A stretch of 64,000 bases of DNA from Delphinus delphis (Eukaryota > Chordata > Mammalia > Artiodactyla > Delphinidae). Where the stretch lies: contig NC_082683.1 in the NCBI RefSeq assembly GCF_949987515.2, positions 122,908,582 to 122,972,581 of the forward strand, written 5' to 3'. Both the position numbers and the translations under genes were made by a program. Each line of letters begins with the position of its first letter. Position 1 is the stretch's first letter. Below are positions 28,601-43,553 of this stretch, piece after piece. A model generated the notes under the pieces. It was given only the letters and a program-made list of their open reading frames with translations, searched no databases and was not told the origin of the DNA.

Positions 28601-31600
28601 GTGAAACCCATAGATACTCAACAGCTATTTGATAAATGAGGACAGTGAAGCCAGGACATATGACTTCAGGAGGAAGTGACTTCCCTTCCAGCTGGTGACC
28701 CAGCAAACAAGACAGAGATTAAGGGGAAAAGAAGGCTTTGAGAGGAATGGAGAATTTTGGATCAAAAGCAGTAGACTAAGTTCAAAAGCTTTGAAGGGTA
28801 ATCAAAAAAGGGTGGGAGGAGACTAGAAAGCAGATGAGAAGTTTAAGTGTTTAAAAAGATCAGTTTGAGGCTTGGTGTCCAAGAAAGAGAGGGAAATTTC
28901 AGTGAATGAAAGCCCAGGGGAGTGTTTGAGAGGCAAAGGGCTTCTATGAACTCAATGGTAAGATCTAGAAATTCCAGGCAAAGAGAACATAACTTCTTCA
29001 GGTGAATGGGAGAGTTAAGAGTTTCTAGCTTGATCTAAGGTTAGAAGCAGAAGTAGAATCACGATGAGAGGCAGAAAAACGGAATATGAATAGAAAGACA
29101 TGATAAAGAGGTTCAGAGTTGAATCCAGGAGCCTGCCAAGCCAGCTTCAGGTAGCTTGAGGCAAAGAGTTTCACCCTAGAATTGCAGGTGGACTTGAGAC
29201 GTACAAGAAAGGGCTAGTTTCCAGGGGAAGCCTGCTGTTCTTCACTATTGCCCATGGTCCCAATGACATCCCACAAAGCAAACTCACTCTCACAGCTCAA
29301 ACATGCACTTATTCATGAAACTGTCTTTATAGAAGCTCTCTTAACAAGGGCAAGATACCATATTTGTACCTACTTCTGAGTTCCAGACCAGTGCCTCTCT
29401 TCCATGAAAGCACTGTGAAAACTAGGTTCTAATTCCTGTTAGGGAGAAAAGGTTTCTGCATTCTATGGAATTGGGAAGAGAATGCAACAGAATATTTGAG
29501 ATTTAGTGTTTCGAAACGCTAAATCTGAAATAGTGCTAAACACTAGATAGTGCTCGATAGCTACTATGGAATAAATGAAGGAATGGGTGAGCAAATGAAT
29601 GACTATTAACATGGGAATTTCTAGGACTTTGCAGAGAAAACGGGTTAAATGACTTATAAACAGCATAGCATAGTAAGAGAGCATTGGCATCAAAAGATAG
29701 GGCTTTGAATCTCATCTGGCCGTTGTACTAATGGTGAGACCTTAATGAAGCCTCTTAAGCAATACTCACCTGTAAAATGAGCCTCATATTCCTTACTCAA
29801 CAGAGTTGTTAACAAACCTTATCTCTCTCTCTGGGCGCCCGCAGAGAGTGAACTCTATAACAGAGAACCTTGACCATGACCAGTAGAGGGGAGATCTCAA
29901 ATGCAAATCCTACTTCACCTTTCCTGCCTTTTGCCTCGCCTCCCATTCTAAGGCTCCTGAATCTCGATGAACATCCACCACTAATAGGTTTGATTACAGC
30001 CAAATTATGTAGATCAGCCCCACTGAGGGGCAAATAATTCCTAGAAAAGAACCCCAGCTCAGAAAAGAACCCTAGTTCCCAGGCTCCACTGCTTCCCTTC
30101 ACCACCCCCAAATGTTGGTGTGGCTGATTCCACTCTTTCCAACTCACACACCTGGATGAGGAAAAGGCTTTTTTTTTTTTTTCAACAGTTTCTCCTTAAA
30201 TTCTATTGCATTAATTTTTAACCTTGTAGTTCTTCTTCAAAACCTTATTCACGCTCCAGTTTTCCAGGTAACAAAATGGGACAGAGAGTTGAAGTGTCTT
30301 CAGTTAGCAGTGGTTGAGACTGGATAACCAATCACAGGCGTTGTTCCCAGCACAATGCTCGGTAGTTGACCAACCACCCTTCTTCTCTGCTACCTATTCA
30401 GGCTCTTCTTGGGAAATCACATTTCCTTAGCATTCCAAGATAAATGAAACCAGCGAAGGAGGCAGGTGCAGACAAAAGTGTTGGGGGGGGGGTTGTTTTT
30501 GGTTTTTTTGAGAGAGTTAAGTATGGGGTTTTCTTCATTAGATGATTACTAAGAATAACCCCCTCCTCAGCTCTGTTCTCTGTTAATGGATTAGCTACTT
30601 GACCAAGCCATTCAGCTCCCTTAATTATCATTTTTTAAAATTGTGCACTCCCTTAATTATTAATAGAGGTTAGTCAATTCACAGCTTCTATGACACACAC
30701 ATAAGTTCATGTTCCAAAGAATAAAGAATATGTTTCCAGAAACATCTGCCTCTTTACAGCATGATAATTAAAGGCATGGATTTTAGAGTGAGTCCTAAGT
30801 TAGAATCCAAGCCCTATCACTTCCTAGCTGCATGACATAAGGCAAATTACTTAAGTCTTAGGACTTTCAGTTTCCTTACTGGTAAAACCAGAATAATAGT
30901 AACTATCTTATGGAGCTGTTTGAGGGTTAAATAAGATTTTATCCTGGGCTTCCCTGGTGGGGCAGTGGTTGGGAGTCCGCCTGCCGATGCAGGGGGCGCG
31001 GGTTCGTGCCCCGGTCCGGGAAGATCCCACATGCCGCGGAGCGGCTGGGCCCGTGAGCCATGGCCGCTGAGCCTGTGCGTCCGGAGCCTGTGCTCCGCAA
31101 CGGGAGAGGCCACGACAGTGAGAGGCCCGCGTACCGCAAAAAAAAAAAAAAGATTTTATCCTAAGCACTTAGGATAACACTGGTATACAGTAAGCACTCA
31201 ATAAATGTAGCTGTTGCTGCTCCTGGAAGCTGGAAACTGAGGGTACCCTGAGTGTGTGTACACATACACAGAGATGTATATATATGCAGGTATAATGGAA
31301 ACCTTGGGAATCTAAGCTAAGGATAGATCTGGATAGCTGGAGAGGACAGATCTAGGAATTTCAAGGAAATGTCAGTTTATTGGATCTTTGAGGACCATAA
31401 AAGTGAAGAGTTAGAGAGAAAGCTGAAGATACCAATCCCTGTGTTAGCTCTAGAAGCATCAAAATGTAGGATGAATGCCACCCAGGTCCCAAGCCTGCCC
31501 AGGCCAAACCTATTAGGAACCCCATTCCCACTGGAGGGTAAGGTCTAGAATTGCTCTTCTGGCCCTAACCCTGGATTCTGGGCGAGGGCAGGGGTTCCTA

Positions 31601-34600
31601 CACCCACTGAGCCACATGTCTTTCCCTCAGCCTGTGTTTATGTGACACTGTGTTTCCACCTGATTTGCAATCCACTGGTACCAAAGCCTTGCCCTGAGTT
31701 CCATTCTGCTTGCCTGGGCTCTGATATAAGCCCTTCTCCTGAGGATTAGGTTTTGTTCCCTCTATCCTCACACATGACTGATCCATATCTGAAACTGTAA
31801 CCTTGCTATCCACCCAACTTCAAAAACTACCTCTCATGGGACACCCACTCCTACCCCAGATCGGGCCCTTCAGAGATAGTAGCTAATTTGGATGAGGACC
31901 AAGATTGACAGTTCCCCAGGGACACTGAGATTTGGCCTGGGAACACCCTCCCTCCGACTCCAATTCCCAATAGATCTGCCCTGGGGCTAGGTTAGTATCC
32001 TTAACTTGGGTCCCACCTCTTATAGATTTTTTTTGTTTTTCTATGTTACCACCTGTCAGATGCCAAAAACCTAGTACTTCTTATGCTGGAGTCTATACAG
32101 GCTAATAAGAATACCTTTGAATGCCAGGTAAATAAATTCAAAATTTTCAGCCTCTTTGTAATGTTCACCTGTGCATTTGATCTAAGAAATCTTATTCTCC
32201 CGTGGTTCCAACTACCCGTTATGTCTCAGACGCTCAACTTCATGAAACCTCATCTGCACGTTTAACAGATACTTCAAATTAAACATATCCAAACTTTGTT
32301 CATCATCTTCTCTTTTCCCACCTCAACTCTTGCTTATAAACCAGTCTTTCTTGTCTCCCTAGCTCTTTTGCCAGTATTCTCACTGTCCTATCATCGTAGA
32401 TAGAACTCATAGCTTTGATCATCTCCTCTTTGGCTCTAGCCATATTCAGTGGCCACTAATTCTAAATCTCTCTCAAATTTGACCCTTCTCTTTTCCCATG
32501 GTCACTCCTAGTGGGAATAAATCAAGTTTCTATTCCTTCTACCAGGAAGTGATTATGAAACACTTACTGTATGTTAGAAATTGTATTAAGTGCCATGGAG
32601 TATCTTAATAAATTCTCTCCAAAAATCCTGTAAAGTCGGTATTATCATTACACCCAATTTACAGATGAAGAAACTGATCCTCAGAAACTGTATGTATCTT
32701 GCCAAACACCTCAGGGTTAGCAAGTGACAGATTTGAACCCAGGTTGACTGGCCCCAAAGCTCTTACTATCACTTTACACAAGTCCTCATTACATTTTTGG
32801 TTTTATAATAGCCTCTTCAGTGGTCTCCCTACTTCCAGCCCAATGTACTCTCCACATTTTTTCTATCTAGAATATTCTTTTTTTAAAAGACTGATCGAAT
32901 CATGTCAGGCTATAAGGCCTCCAATGACTTCCCATTCCTTTAGGATAAAACCCAAATGCCTTGACACGGCATGTAAGGTCTTCTCCATGATTTGGGCCCA
33001 TGCAAGTTCCAGGCATACTAAGATGTTTTCCATTCTTTGACTATAAATATGTTATTCTCCCATCCTGGGGAAACATCAGGGCATGTAACTGAGGAGTTTC
33101 TGGGAGGTAGACTGAAAGAAGCACTGAGTGTGTGTCATGCACACACGTGAACAAACACGTGCTGGCACAATGGGAAGGCTGGGAGTCTGAGTCCAGGCAG
33201 GGGTGACACCATAAGGGACTTGCGTTTTTAAGCTCTTATAAGAACATTTACAGGAGTATGGAAAGAATCCATGTTTCATCCTACAAAATAAAGCAAGTAT
33301 CCCAAAAAACTGGAAAGAGTAAAGTAAGTGAAGTATGTCCTATATCATACTATATAGAATACATCTGTAAAAATTAGGATTCCTGACTGAAAGAATACAT
33401 ATTGAAGATTGAAGATCACAGGTGGTTTTCTACATTTGCAGAGGAGGGAGTCATCATTCTTAGACCACCAGACCATTCCTTCTGTTTTTATTGTTCCCCT
33501 GATCCTCAGGAAAACCGCCCTTGGCTATCTAATACAAATTCACTCAAAAATATGTTTTAAAATACAATGTTACGTTCTGGGAACACAGATTTAAAAGACC
33601 AGTCTCTGAGCTTGAGAAATTCAATGCAAACTTGGTTTCTAACTCTAAGGTCCCTGAGGGCAAGGACCAGGATTGGTTGATTCTGTACCCTCAGTATACA
33701 GCAAGCTCTATTTTATGGAATGAATATGTGGAATGAACAAATGAACAAGTGAATCGGAAGGGCTTTTCTTAGCAGGTGGTCCTCAGTGCAGAGAATGGAT
33801 TCTGGTCAATAACTAGGAAAGTTGCCTAAAAGTAGAGTGATGAGTGACAGCTCAGAGCATCAGCTCCCATCTCAGCTAGTCACCAGGGGTACCAAGTCAC
33901 CAGGGAGGATCAGCTCCAAGTACAGACAATGCCTCACTGCATGTGGCAAAATAAGTTCCTGCCCCAATTCTCATGTAAAGAAAAGGATTCTATACATGAC
34001 GAATTGTGTTCTTGCAAGGATAACAAAAGCAGTATCTACAGAAATGCCGTTCTTATTTTAGTACTTTCATTTTTTTCAAAGCAAGTTCCTTTTCCCCACT
34101 AGTTGTAAGCTATTCCTGCCAGCATCTTTGAGAGGCAGATCTATAAGCACAGCCCCATTTTAGAGAAACAAAGATTGCTGCTAAAGATCATGGAAAATTA
34201 TCATCACCACAGACAGGCATCTTTAGAAATTCTGTATCAAGCTCACCCATCCCTTAACTCTTGAACTCCCAGAAGTGTGATTTGACCTCAGAATTGCCCA
34301 TTCACCAGCATATCTTGGCTTTCAGACTCCTAAGTTTTTTCTTCATTCAGTATGACAATACACATCTTCCTTTTCCTGCCTTTAAGTTAGATCTTTAAGA
34401 AATTCATCTTTTTGTCCTCACATTTTTAACATACTGTCCAAATTTCCTAGGACATTGTTTTAGGAACAATCAATGGGCAGGTTTTCTAAGTGTAAGATAT
34501 GGATAAGGAGTGTCCGAGCATCTCCACTAGGTTTGGTCCATGGCGTGTCCATCTCTTAGTAGCAATGTCAGCATGGGAAGCAAAGCATTTTGGGAAATGA

Positions 34601-37600
34601 TGACCCACAGGCTCAATTTTTAAAGACAAAACACAGCTTGAACCTTTTTTCCCCCAGAAGTAGAAACCATTCATCTTCTTGATATAGTTGGGTTAAATAA
34701 TAAAATCAAAAAGCCTTTACCGGGCTTCCCTGGTGGCGCAGTGGTTGGGAGTCTGCCTGCCGATGCAGGGGACACGGGTTCGTGCCCCGGTCCGGGAAGA
34801 TCCCACATGCCGCGGAGCGGCTGGGCCCATGAGTCATGGCCGCTGGGCCTGCGCGTCCGGAGCCTGTGCTCCGCAACGGGAGAGGCCACGACAGTGAGAG
34901 GCCCGCGTACCGCAAAAAGAAAAAAAAAAAAAAAAAAGCCTTTACCAAGAAGAGTAGACATTTCCTTGCTGTTTGCCTATTTTCTAAGCCTAGTTCTCCA
35001 GCTTGCCTATTAGTCCTGCAAGTTACTCAATTTCCTTTCAATAAATTTCTTTCCTGCTTAAATTGGACAGAATCAGTTTCTCTTGTTTGCTACCATAGTA
35101 CCTAATGGCTTGATCCATTTTAGGGTTAGGGTGACCAGATGTACTATTTTGAGATAATAAAAAATACGACAGCATTCTTGCATGTTTTCTCCCCAAGACT
35201 CCTAAAGGGCATCAGTATCTCCCCCCCTTTCCATGGGGCTAAAGTAGACACTGGTGCTGCCCTCGCCCAGGTGGGCATTGCTCATGGCCTAGTTATTATT
35301 CGCTGCCAATAACTCTAGCGCTTGTGCACACCGAGCTTGCCATTCATTAAGCATATGCTCTGTGTGTCCCATGGAGCCATGCTTTCCCATTCTCTGCCAC
35401 CACTGTGCAGATGAAAGCAAGAAGCATATCTCCTTTCTGTCTGATTGCCTCATCTTCCAGAGATCTGAAATGAGCTCGTGGGTAATGTCTAGCTGGCCCA
35501 CATGCTGTTCCAATACGACTAAAGCAGTACTAAAAGAGGTCAGTCTCTACCCTGCAGGGCCAAGGTGCTTTGGAAGCTGTCCTGATTCATTCAGGTGGGT
35601 CAGACTTCTAGGATGGATCAGCCATTTGGACAGAGAAAGCTCCTGTATGAAAGCTCTTCTCCACTTTTATCAACTTGTTACCTGTATTTCCAGTTTAGAT
35701 CTCTCACCCAAGCTCCAGACCCAAATATATAACTTCATTCTCCATCTGGATGTTATACAAGCACCCCAAACTCATCATTCTATAGATGGAGATGCTAACT
35801 GCTCCCTTCTTTTAGTAACAGAACTTCCCAGGTTTTAATCTGGCCAGCCAAGCCAGCCACATACTACATTTCCTAGCCTCCCTTGCAGCTAATTGTGGCC
35901 ATGGGACTAGATTCAGGACAAAGGTATGTGAGGAGAAGTGATGCGTGTTATTTCCATGCCACCTCTCTAAAAATAAACTACTTGCCCTGACCCTCTGCTT
36001 TCCTTGCTTCTGCTTGCTGAAGAGTAACTATCACTGGAGCAGTCTTGGGAGCCACATGTTGGGAATGGTAGACTCAGTCCCACTAGATCTCTACTGTTAC
36101 AGGAGAGAGAAAAAAAAGAACAATTCTGTATGAGTTACTACATTTTAGGGTCTTTTTGTTATAGCATCTTAGGCTATACTCTAACTAATCTAATGAAAAA
36201 AACTGAACCTGTCTCTCCCTCCCTTACACGTTTCTCCTCCTATATTAGTTCATGTCCACAAATGGCATCCCCAGCAGACCCAAGCCAGGTACCTGGAGGC
36301 ATCTTTGATACTCCTGTCTTTCAGCCTCCACATCCAACCAACCCAGGACTATGGACTACTTCCTCCATCTCTGGTCACTCTGTCCATTTCTGTCATCTCC
36401 ACTGCACCACAAGACTTCAGGATCTCATCATATCTTGCCTCTCTTTCTGTAAGCGTCTTCTAGCTGGTTTTTGCTGCAAGTCTGCCTATGTCTAATCTAC
36501 CCTTCACACTGAGGTGCAAATGATATTTCGAAAATGCACATCTGATCACAGCACTCCTTTACTCTCACCCTTTTAAAGACTCCCTCTAGGCATTCAGAGG
36601 TACAAGGGCTCATTTCAGATGGGGCCACTCTCTTCCATTTCTCCCACACCACTAAATTCTCCAGCCATACTAAAATATTTGTACTTTTTGAAAAACATCA
36701 TGTCCTCTTTTGATTGTTGGCTTTTGCACATGCCGTTTCCTCTGTAAATTTCCCTTCTCTCCGTCCCACTCTTTCTCTAGTAACTCCTACCTATCTTTCC
36801 GGACTTCCTCAGCTAGCACTTCCTGTAGATGCTTCTTCTTGCTCTTATTGCAGTCATATTACCCTAGAGAATCACATCACCTTGCCCGAGAAGTTCCTAT
36901 TTAGTCATCTGTCTCTGCCATTAATAACAAGCTCTCTCCTTCAGGCTTTTAAAAAGTCTGCTACGTAGTAGGTACTCAACCCATTTGTTGAATGATTTAA
37001 CTCAGTTGATAGATTGTATTATTTGTTCCCAGTTAGTTTTCTCTCCTCACTCTTAGATTGTTCCCTAGAGGTAGAGTACACTTACTACTCCAATGACTAG
37101 AAGCTTGACCATGTGACATGCTTTGGTCAATGGAATATGAGTACATGTACCATAAGACTTGTCCAAGCAGAAGCTTAAAAGGCATTTGTGTGGTTTGGCT
37201 CTGTGCCCTCCCCCTACCCACCTTGAGTCCTCCACCATGAGAACAGCATGCCTAGATAGTGGCTGCTCCTTCATCCTGGGCCTTGGACTAAGAAGACATT
37301 TGGAACTGAGCCAAGTCCACCAATTGGCTACAGTTGACCTGTAACTGACTGCAGCTCTCATAGAACACGAGCGACTAAATGTTTGGTGTTGTGAGCTGTT
37401 GAGATTATGGGGTTGCTTGTTGCTGCATCAAAATGCTGACTAATATTCCTATTTGAGGTTCATAATAAGTATTGAGAGCTTACTATTTGCCAAATATTGT
37501 GCTACGAGTTGTACATAATCTCATTTTAATTATCACAACAACCCTATAAGGTAAGTTAGCTTCCCCACTTTAAAGAAAATAAGGTAAACTATTAGGTTAG

Positions 37601-40600
37601 TATTCAAATCCAGGTCAGTTTGAGCCTCATCCCTCTCCCCCAACAGACCCCTGACGAGCCAAGGGCAAAGGAGGAGTAACGATGCAGGATCCCAGTTGAA
37701 TGTGAAGGTTCTACTCCTATTTTAGAGAACCACGTCCTGCAGGGCTCTAGCTGCTGTAGGAGAACAGGGAAGCATCATGTTCTTCTGAGTTCTTCCTTGT
37801 TTCGTGGCCCATAAAGAACTCTAGTTATCCAAAATGCCTTCTTTCATTCTCAGGAAGCCAAAAGCCATCTTGAAGACCAAGATTTTAAGCGTACATATGC
37901 CACAGTGACATCCTGTGTAGCTCCTGGGTGAACAGTACCAGCCCCTAGTCCCAGAGGGGCTCTGACATGCCAGCAGTCTCTGCTGTCACAGGGTCACATC
38001 CACTGCTCTCCTGTGCCTCACTAGAGCACTCCTCATTCACTCTTTTCCTGTAGATCTTAGGATTTAATTAGAAATACTAAATGCTATTCTTCATCACTTC
38101 TCCCTGTAATATTTCCCTGAGTTCTATGAACTCTGAGCCTCACTACCCAATGCCCCATAATAGATACCATGTATGTTCCCTTAAATCAGGAGTTCCAGTT
38201 TTACCCACCTTAACCAGAAAATAATGTTTCTCTTGGATTCAGGCATTTGAAACAACCAAGTCATATGTAAGTCAGTGACACTATTTCTTATGATAATCAA
38301 TAAGATACCATAGACTTAGACAAGTAATTTACTCCCTTTTATGTATAGGTAGGTAATATCAGCCTTACTTACTTAGAAGGAACAAAAGGGATAATGTCCA
38401 TGAAAGCCATTTAACACATAGGAAAGCATTACAGTATCTAAATAAGCAAGAGCAACAATCAGATCATACCTTTCTTTATATTCCTGATTGGCGGTAAGTT
38501 GATATAAGAGATAAAATAGTTGGAAGGGGTGAAGAGGTGAGTGTGTCCTGGAACAAGAAGTTGAGACTAGAAGGGACATTCTAGGGCCATGTTGGCTAGA
38601 GTAGGATTCATCTCATCTGGCCCAAAGCACTTGCCTTGCTTCAGCAGTCCCCCGTATGACTACATTTAATTGTTCAGAGTGGACCCTATCCTGTCCACCA
38701 AGCACTCAGTGCTACTCCACTTGTTCCTCTGAAAATGGTAACAAGAGCTCTCCCTTCCCAGCTGCCATTTTTCATTCCAATCATTAGTGGTCAGGGAAAG
38801 GCTGAAGACAAATGGGGCTCCCTCCATGGCTCCTCACTAAGGATCTATTGCTTTGTAAGTTTGATTTCCAACTCATCAAAATTAAATGGAGAAAAGTTCA
38901 GAACCATAGAATCTTAGAGCTGAAAGTGACCTAAGATGTGACCTCATTCAAAAGATTATAATACATGCAACCCCATGTTCACTGCAGCTTTATTTACAAT
39001 AGACAAGGTATGGAAACAACCTAAGTGTCCGTCGCTTCATGAATGGATAAAGAAGGTGCCATGTATATTTTTTATATGTGTGTATATATACATATAATTT
39101 ATATTTATATACATGTACACACAATGGAATATTATTCAGTCATAAAAAAGAATAAAATCTTGCCATTTGTGACAACATGGATGGACCCTGAGGTCATTAT
39201 GTTAAGTGAAATAAGTCAGAAAGACAAATACTGTATGATCTCACTTATACATGTAAACTTTAAAAACAAAAGAACGAGCTCATAGATACAGAGAACGGAT
39301 TGGTGGTTGCCAGAGGTGGTGGGTGGGTGAAGGGGGTCAAAGTCTACAAGCTTCCAGTTATAAAATAAATAAGTCCTGAGGATATAATGCACAGCATGAT
39401 GGCTATAGTTAATAATACTGTGTTGACTATTTGAAAGTGGCTAACAGAATAAATGTTGAAAGTTATCACAAGAAAAAAATTTGTACCTATATATGGTGAT
39501 GGATGTTAACTAGACTTACTGTTGTGATCATTTCATAATATATACAAACATGAACTCATGTTGTACACCTGAAACTAATGTTACATGTCAATTATATCTC
39601 AATGAAAAAATAAAATTACATGCCAAAAAGAAAAAAACTGATCATAAGACCCAGATCCCATGGATATACAGTTAATTTGTGAAAAAGATGGGACTGGAAA
39701 CCAATCCTCAAATCCCAGGTTAGGGTTCTTTCCACTAACCAAGTCCTGGTACTCATGCTACTAATGCTGTACTAAGCACTAGGTACTTGAACTAAGACCA
39801 CAGCATGGTACTAGCATAGTGTTGCACTAGGACTACTAGAACTAATACCCAAATCTGTATAAACTAGCCATTCAGCAGAATCATGACTCTAAAGAGTAAT
39901 GGGGATACTGAAACAACCCCCCTCTCCTAGTCTAGAGAGAAGCACCCAGGCTGAGCATGGTGGGACATGGAGAGGGCTGTGACAAGATGCTGGAAGAAGA
40001 TGCTCCAGTATGAAAAAGGTCTCTTCCATGGAGGAAAGTAGAACAGAGGAGGGAGAAAAATTGAAAAGTATACAGGATCGGAAAGGAGATAATGGAAATT
40101 AAGGTGTCAGGAATCTCTAAAAGCAACTCTTCCTTCCCCAGGGCTAATTACACTTTAACCCTCCATACCCAAGCCCATCCTCTCATGGTCACCACGCATC
40201 TACCTGAATGCAAACCAAACCAGCCACCGTGTCTGGATACCTCCCTGCCTGCTGCAGGCTGGGTTAGAAGCCACCATGAGGCACCCACAACAGTTAGTGC
40301 AGATCTCTATCATGGCCTTTGTACAGGGTATTCCATAATTGTGTGATCACTGTTCCATCACTGGAGTCTCCACCATCAAACTGTAAGCTCCTTGAAGGCA
40401 GGGCTGTCTTATTAACCCCAGCACAATGCCTGGATGTGAAAGTAACTCAGCAGCTGACTGTGCGTGAATAAATGTATTAACTCAGCCATCACCTCTTTGG
40501 GAGTTTGTTTCCGAGCTGCTCCACTCCCACCCCAGGTTTCAGGCACGTATATGCCTCATCCGTGCTCTCGTAGCACCTGTGCAGCTCTCATGGCTCTTAT

Positions 40601-43513
40601 CATAGGACCTCTTACCTCCATATCAAAATTACCTGAAAACTCATTTGACTCACTGACTAGACTGACAACTCTTTGAGGGCAAGGACTGTGTCTTTTCTCT
40701 CTTTATTCTCAGCACCTATCATAATACTTAGAAACCACAGGAATTCAATACAGACCTGGAGAAAGATGAATAAATGAATGAATACAACCAAAAGGGTACC
40801 AAAAGAAATGCTAATAGAACAAGCACTCTTCGTCACAGAGAGACCCAAAAGAGTCTCCAGGAAGACGAACTGCCTGCTCCCAGAGTGTCGCCACAGCTCT
40901 GGCGTTTCTTGCAGCCTCTGCTGCCAGGAAGGGCTGAAACGCCATCCATATTCAAGAACAAAGACAGAGTGAACCCTCCTCAAGTCCTATTGCTAGATGG
41001 TACCTGTTGCTAAAAGAGCAGCTGGTAAGCATTTTGTTTCGTGCAAAACGACAAGGACAACAACAAAACAATTTATTACAGGAAGCAGCATCACAATGAC
41101 AATGAGAAATCATGAGGCTAAATATACAGCAGAAAAAAAATACAGAATTTTTGTAATGAAAGACGAGGAAGGAGCTGTTAGAGTCTGAGGAAAAAATCCT
41201 GAAGGGTTGATTAGAAATTGCTCAGCCTGCATGAAAAGAGAGAAACTAAGGGCGGGGGGGAGGGGAGGAGAGGAAGAGATAAAGAGAGAAGAGAGAGAAA
41301 GGGAGGGAGAGGGAGAATGAATGTGGTTTTTTTCCTGGCTCTCTGACTCATTTTTAATCTGTCCTTTCCTTTCTCCCTCCCCTTCCACCACCCACTCAAG
41401 AGAGGATTCATTGATTGGGCTGGACTGAAATGTCTTACCTTTGCTCTGTGAACAATGAGTCTGAATCCATCTCATCCTTGCTGCTCCTCTCTCTTCCCTC
41501 CCTCCCTCTCCCCAGACGCCATTGTTAGCTGCTTCACTTTGCTGAGGCTGAGGCTTGTCCACGGTGGGATGCGGCGGGGAAGGGGAAACTGGGACCAGGG
41601 GATGCCAGTGGGATCTCCGGAGCCAGGCTTACTTGCAGAGGCTGGAAGTCCCAGCCCTCTGACAGCTGGGATGGCCCTGATAACTAACCTGTTGCCTGCT
41701 TCCAGGCAGGAGCAACCTCTCCAGGTACGGATGGGAGAAAGCACAGACCAGATGAAGCAGCACCTTCCCTCAAGACAAAAACAACCCCCCCCCCAACACA
41801 CACACCCCACAAAGCTCAGAGAGGGAGCTCAGGAGAGTGCAAACAGGACTGGCCCGGGGTCTGCGAGGACTGGGTCTAGCGCCCGCTCCAACACACACTT
41901 GCTGTGTGCACGTTGCCTCTCTGGGCCTCCATTTGTATAAACTGAGAGGACTGAATTAGATGGTCCCAGGGACCATTTCATGAAAAGCTGTCAGCCATCT
42001 AGCAAGGGCTATATGTTCCCCTTCTGCCCCATGCCCTGCAAATCCCTAGAGAGCTCTTTTTGGGTATACCCCAGGGTGTCTGGAAGAGCACCTCTGACTT
42101 GGGGACCCCTCCCCAGATGCCTAGCGGACTTCAGGGAGGCGGTGATGAAGGTTCGAGGCCAAAGTTCCCCTCAAATATGATAACTGAGAAGTAGAGGCAA
42201 ATTAAGGACGTTCAGAATCAGTGAGGGTGGAAGTAGAAGGCACTGGGAGGCCAGGGGAGTGGGGAGACGTGGATCAGGCAATCCCTGAAATTAGAGATGA
42301 TTCATATTTGAATAATGTGGGAGGGATGAACTCACAGCAGCCAAGAGAAGAGGCTAACTCTGCTGAGGGACCCCTCCCCAAACCTAAGCCCCACAGGGGG
42401 CAAAAGCCAGTGTTAGGGACCCTTCATTAGGAATAGAAAGAAAAACTGAAGCAATCTATAATCTTATTCTGAAGCGAAGTGACATAGTGGTTTTGTCTTT
42501 CTTCTTAAATGTATTTTACCCTCTTTCAGTCACTTGCCTTAGATATTTTTATCTTGTTCCTCTTTTCCTACTGACTTGATTTTTCCCAGTCTTCAGTGCT
42601 CCCAGAGGGGACACAACTTTGTTCTTGGTGCTATTTTCCATTTTCTCTCCTGCCCTTCACTACCCCATCTTGTCTTCACCACTTTTCTGCTCCCTTGTTC
42701 CTCTCCTCCATCACTCGGTTCCACCTTGCTTTGAGTTGTTGCCTCAGACCCAGTCCAGACTACCCAAGCCTTCCTAACCCCTCCACCTCCACCCAAGGCA
42801 GGGCTGCTCTGTGAATCTCTCAGGGCTGCCCATTCAGCCTGGCCACCTATCTCTCAACCTCACAGATCATCCTGTGGGAACACGTGTTAGGAACCAGAGC
42901 CGTTCCAGACCCCAGGAGGGTGGGGAGAAAGTTCACCAAAAGGGAGGGGGAAACACAGTGGTCTCAGCTAGAGGAAGTGACTCTAAATGCTAAGGGAAGG
43001 CCCTACCTTCTGAATGTCTCTGCAAATTATCTTTATTAGGGGGTGTTCCCACCTGTTTATGGGGGGAAGAAGGCTCTTCTCTTCTATGGGACCACTCCCC
43101 AAATGGTACCAAATGCGAGTGGGGCCCTCAACTCCACAACCAATCAAGCCTCCATCCCCGTGTCCTTCCTCATCCCCGCTCCCCTGCACACCTGGGAGCC
43201 ACTGAAGAATGCCCCTGGGGCTCCCGGCTTCTCTAGGGAAGGAATTAAGAAGACACTCCTTTACTTCCAACCCCCAGAAAACCAGTTCTCTTAATTAATC
43301 AGTTTCCTCCGAGCTTTCATTTTTTTTTTCCCAACCAGGCTTTTCCCAGGACTCACAGCATTACAAAGTCAAGATAAGACCGAGGAAGAACCGTTGTATG
43401 AAAGGAGAAATGAACACTGGAAAGAACAATCTCATATCTCGAATGAGTCAAAACACCTGCATCTCGATCCAGCTCACTTGATACGGGGTTTCTCCCCGCC
43501 TCCCCCATCATTC

Positions 43514-43553
<40 letters not shown>

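Noticed and set aside
30847..31177. Several open frames with MPRSGWA or [13 protein letters not shown] peptides
   Set aside because: They recur at every CHR SINE (34741, 57442, 61717) and are translations of the repeat.
35362..35838. 158-codon open frame on the plus strand in ILDR2 intron 1
   Set aside because: No family resemblance. It runs up to LTR/L2-like sequence and has no promoter or conserved motif.
35875..37445. A possible endogenous retrovirus between the two LTR-like pieces
   Set aside because: No gag, pol or env-like frames lie between them; the interval holds L2. They read as separate solitary LTR remnants.
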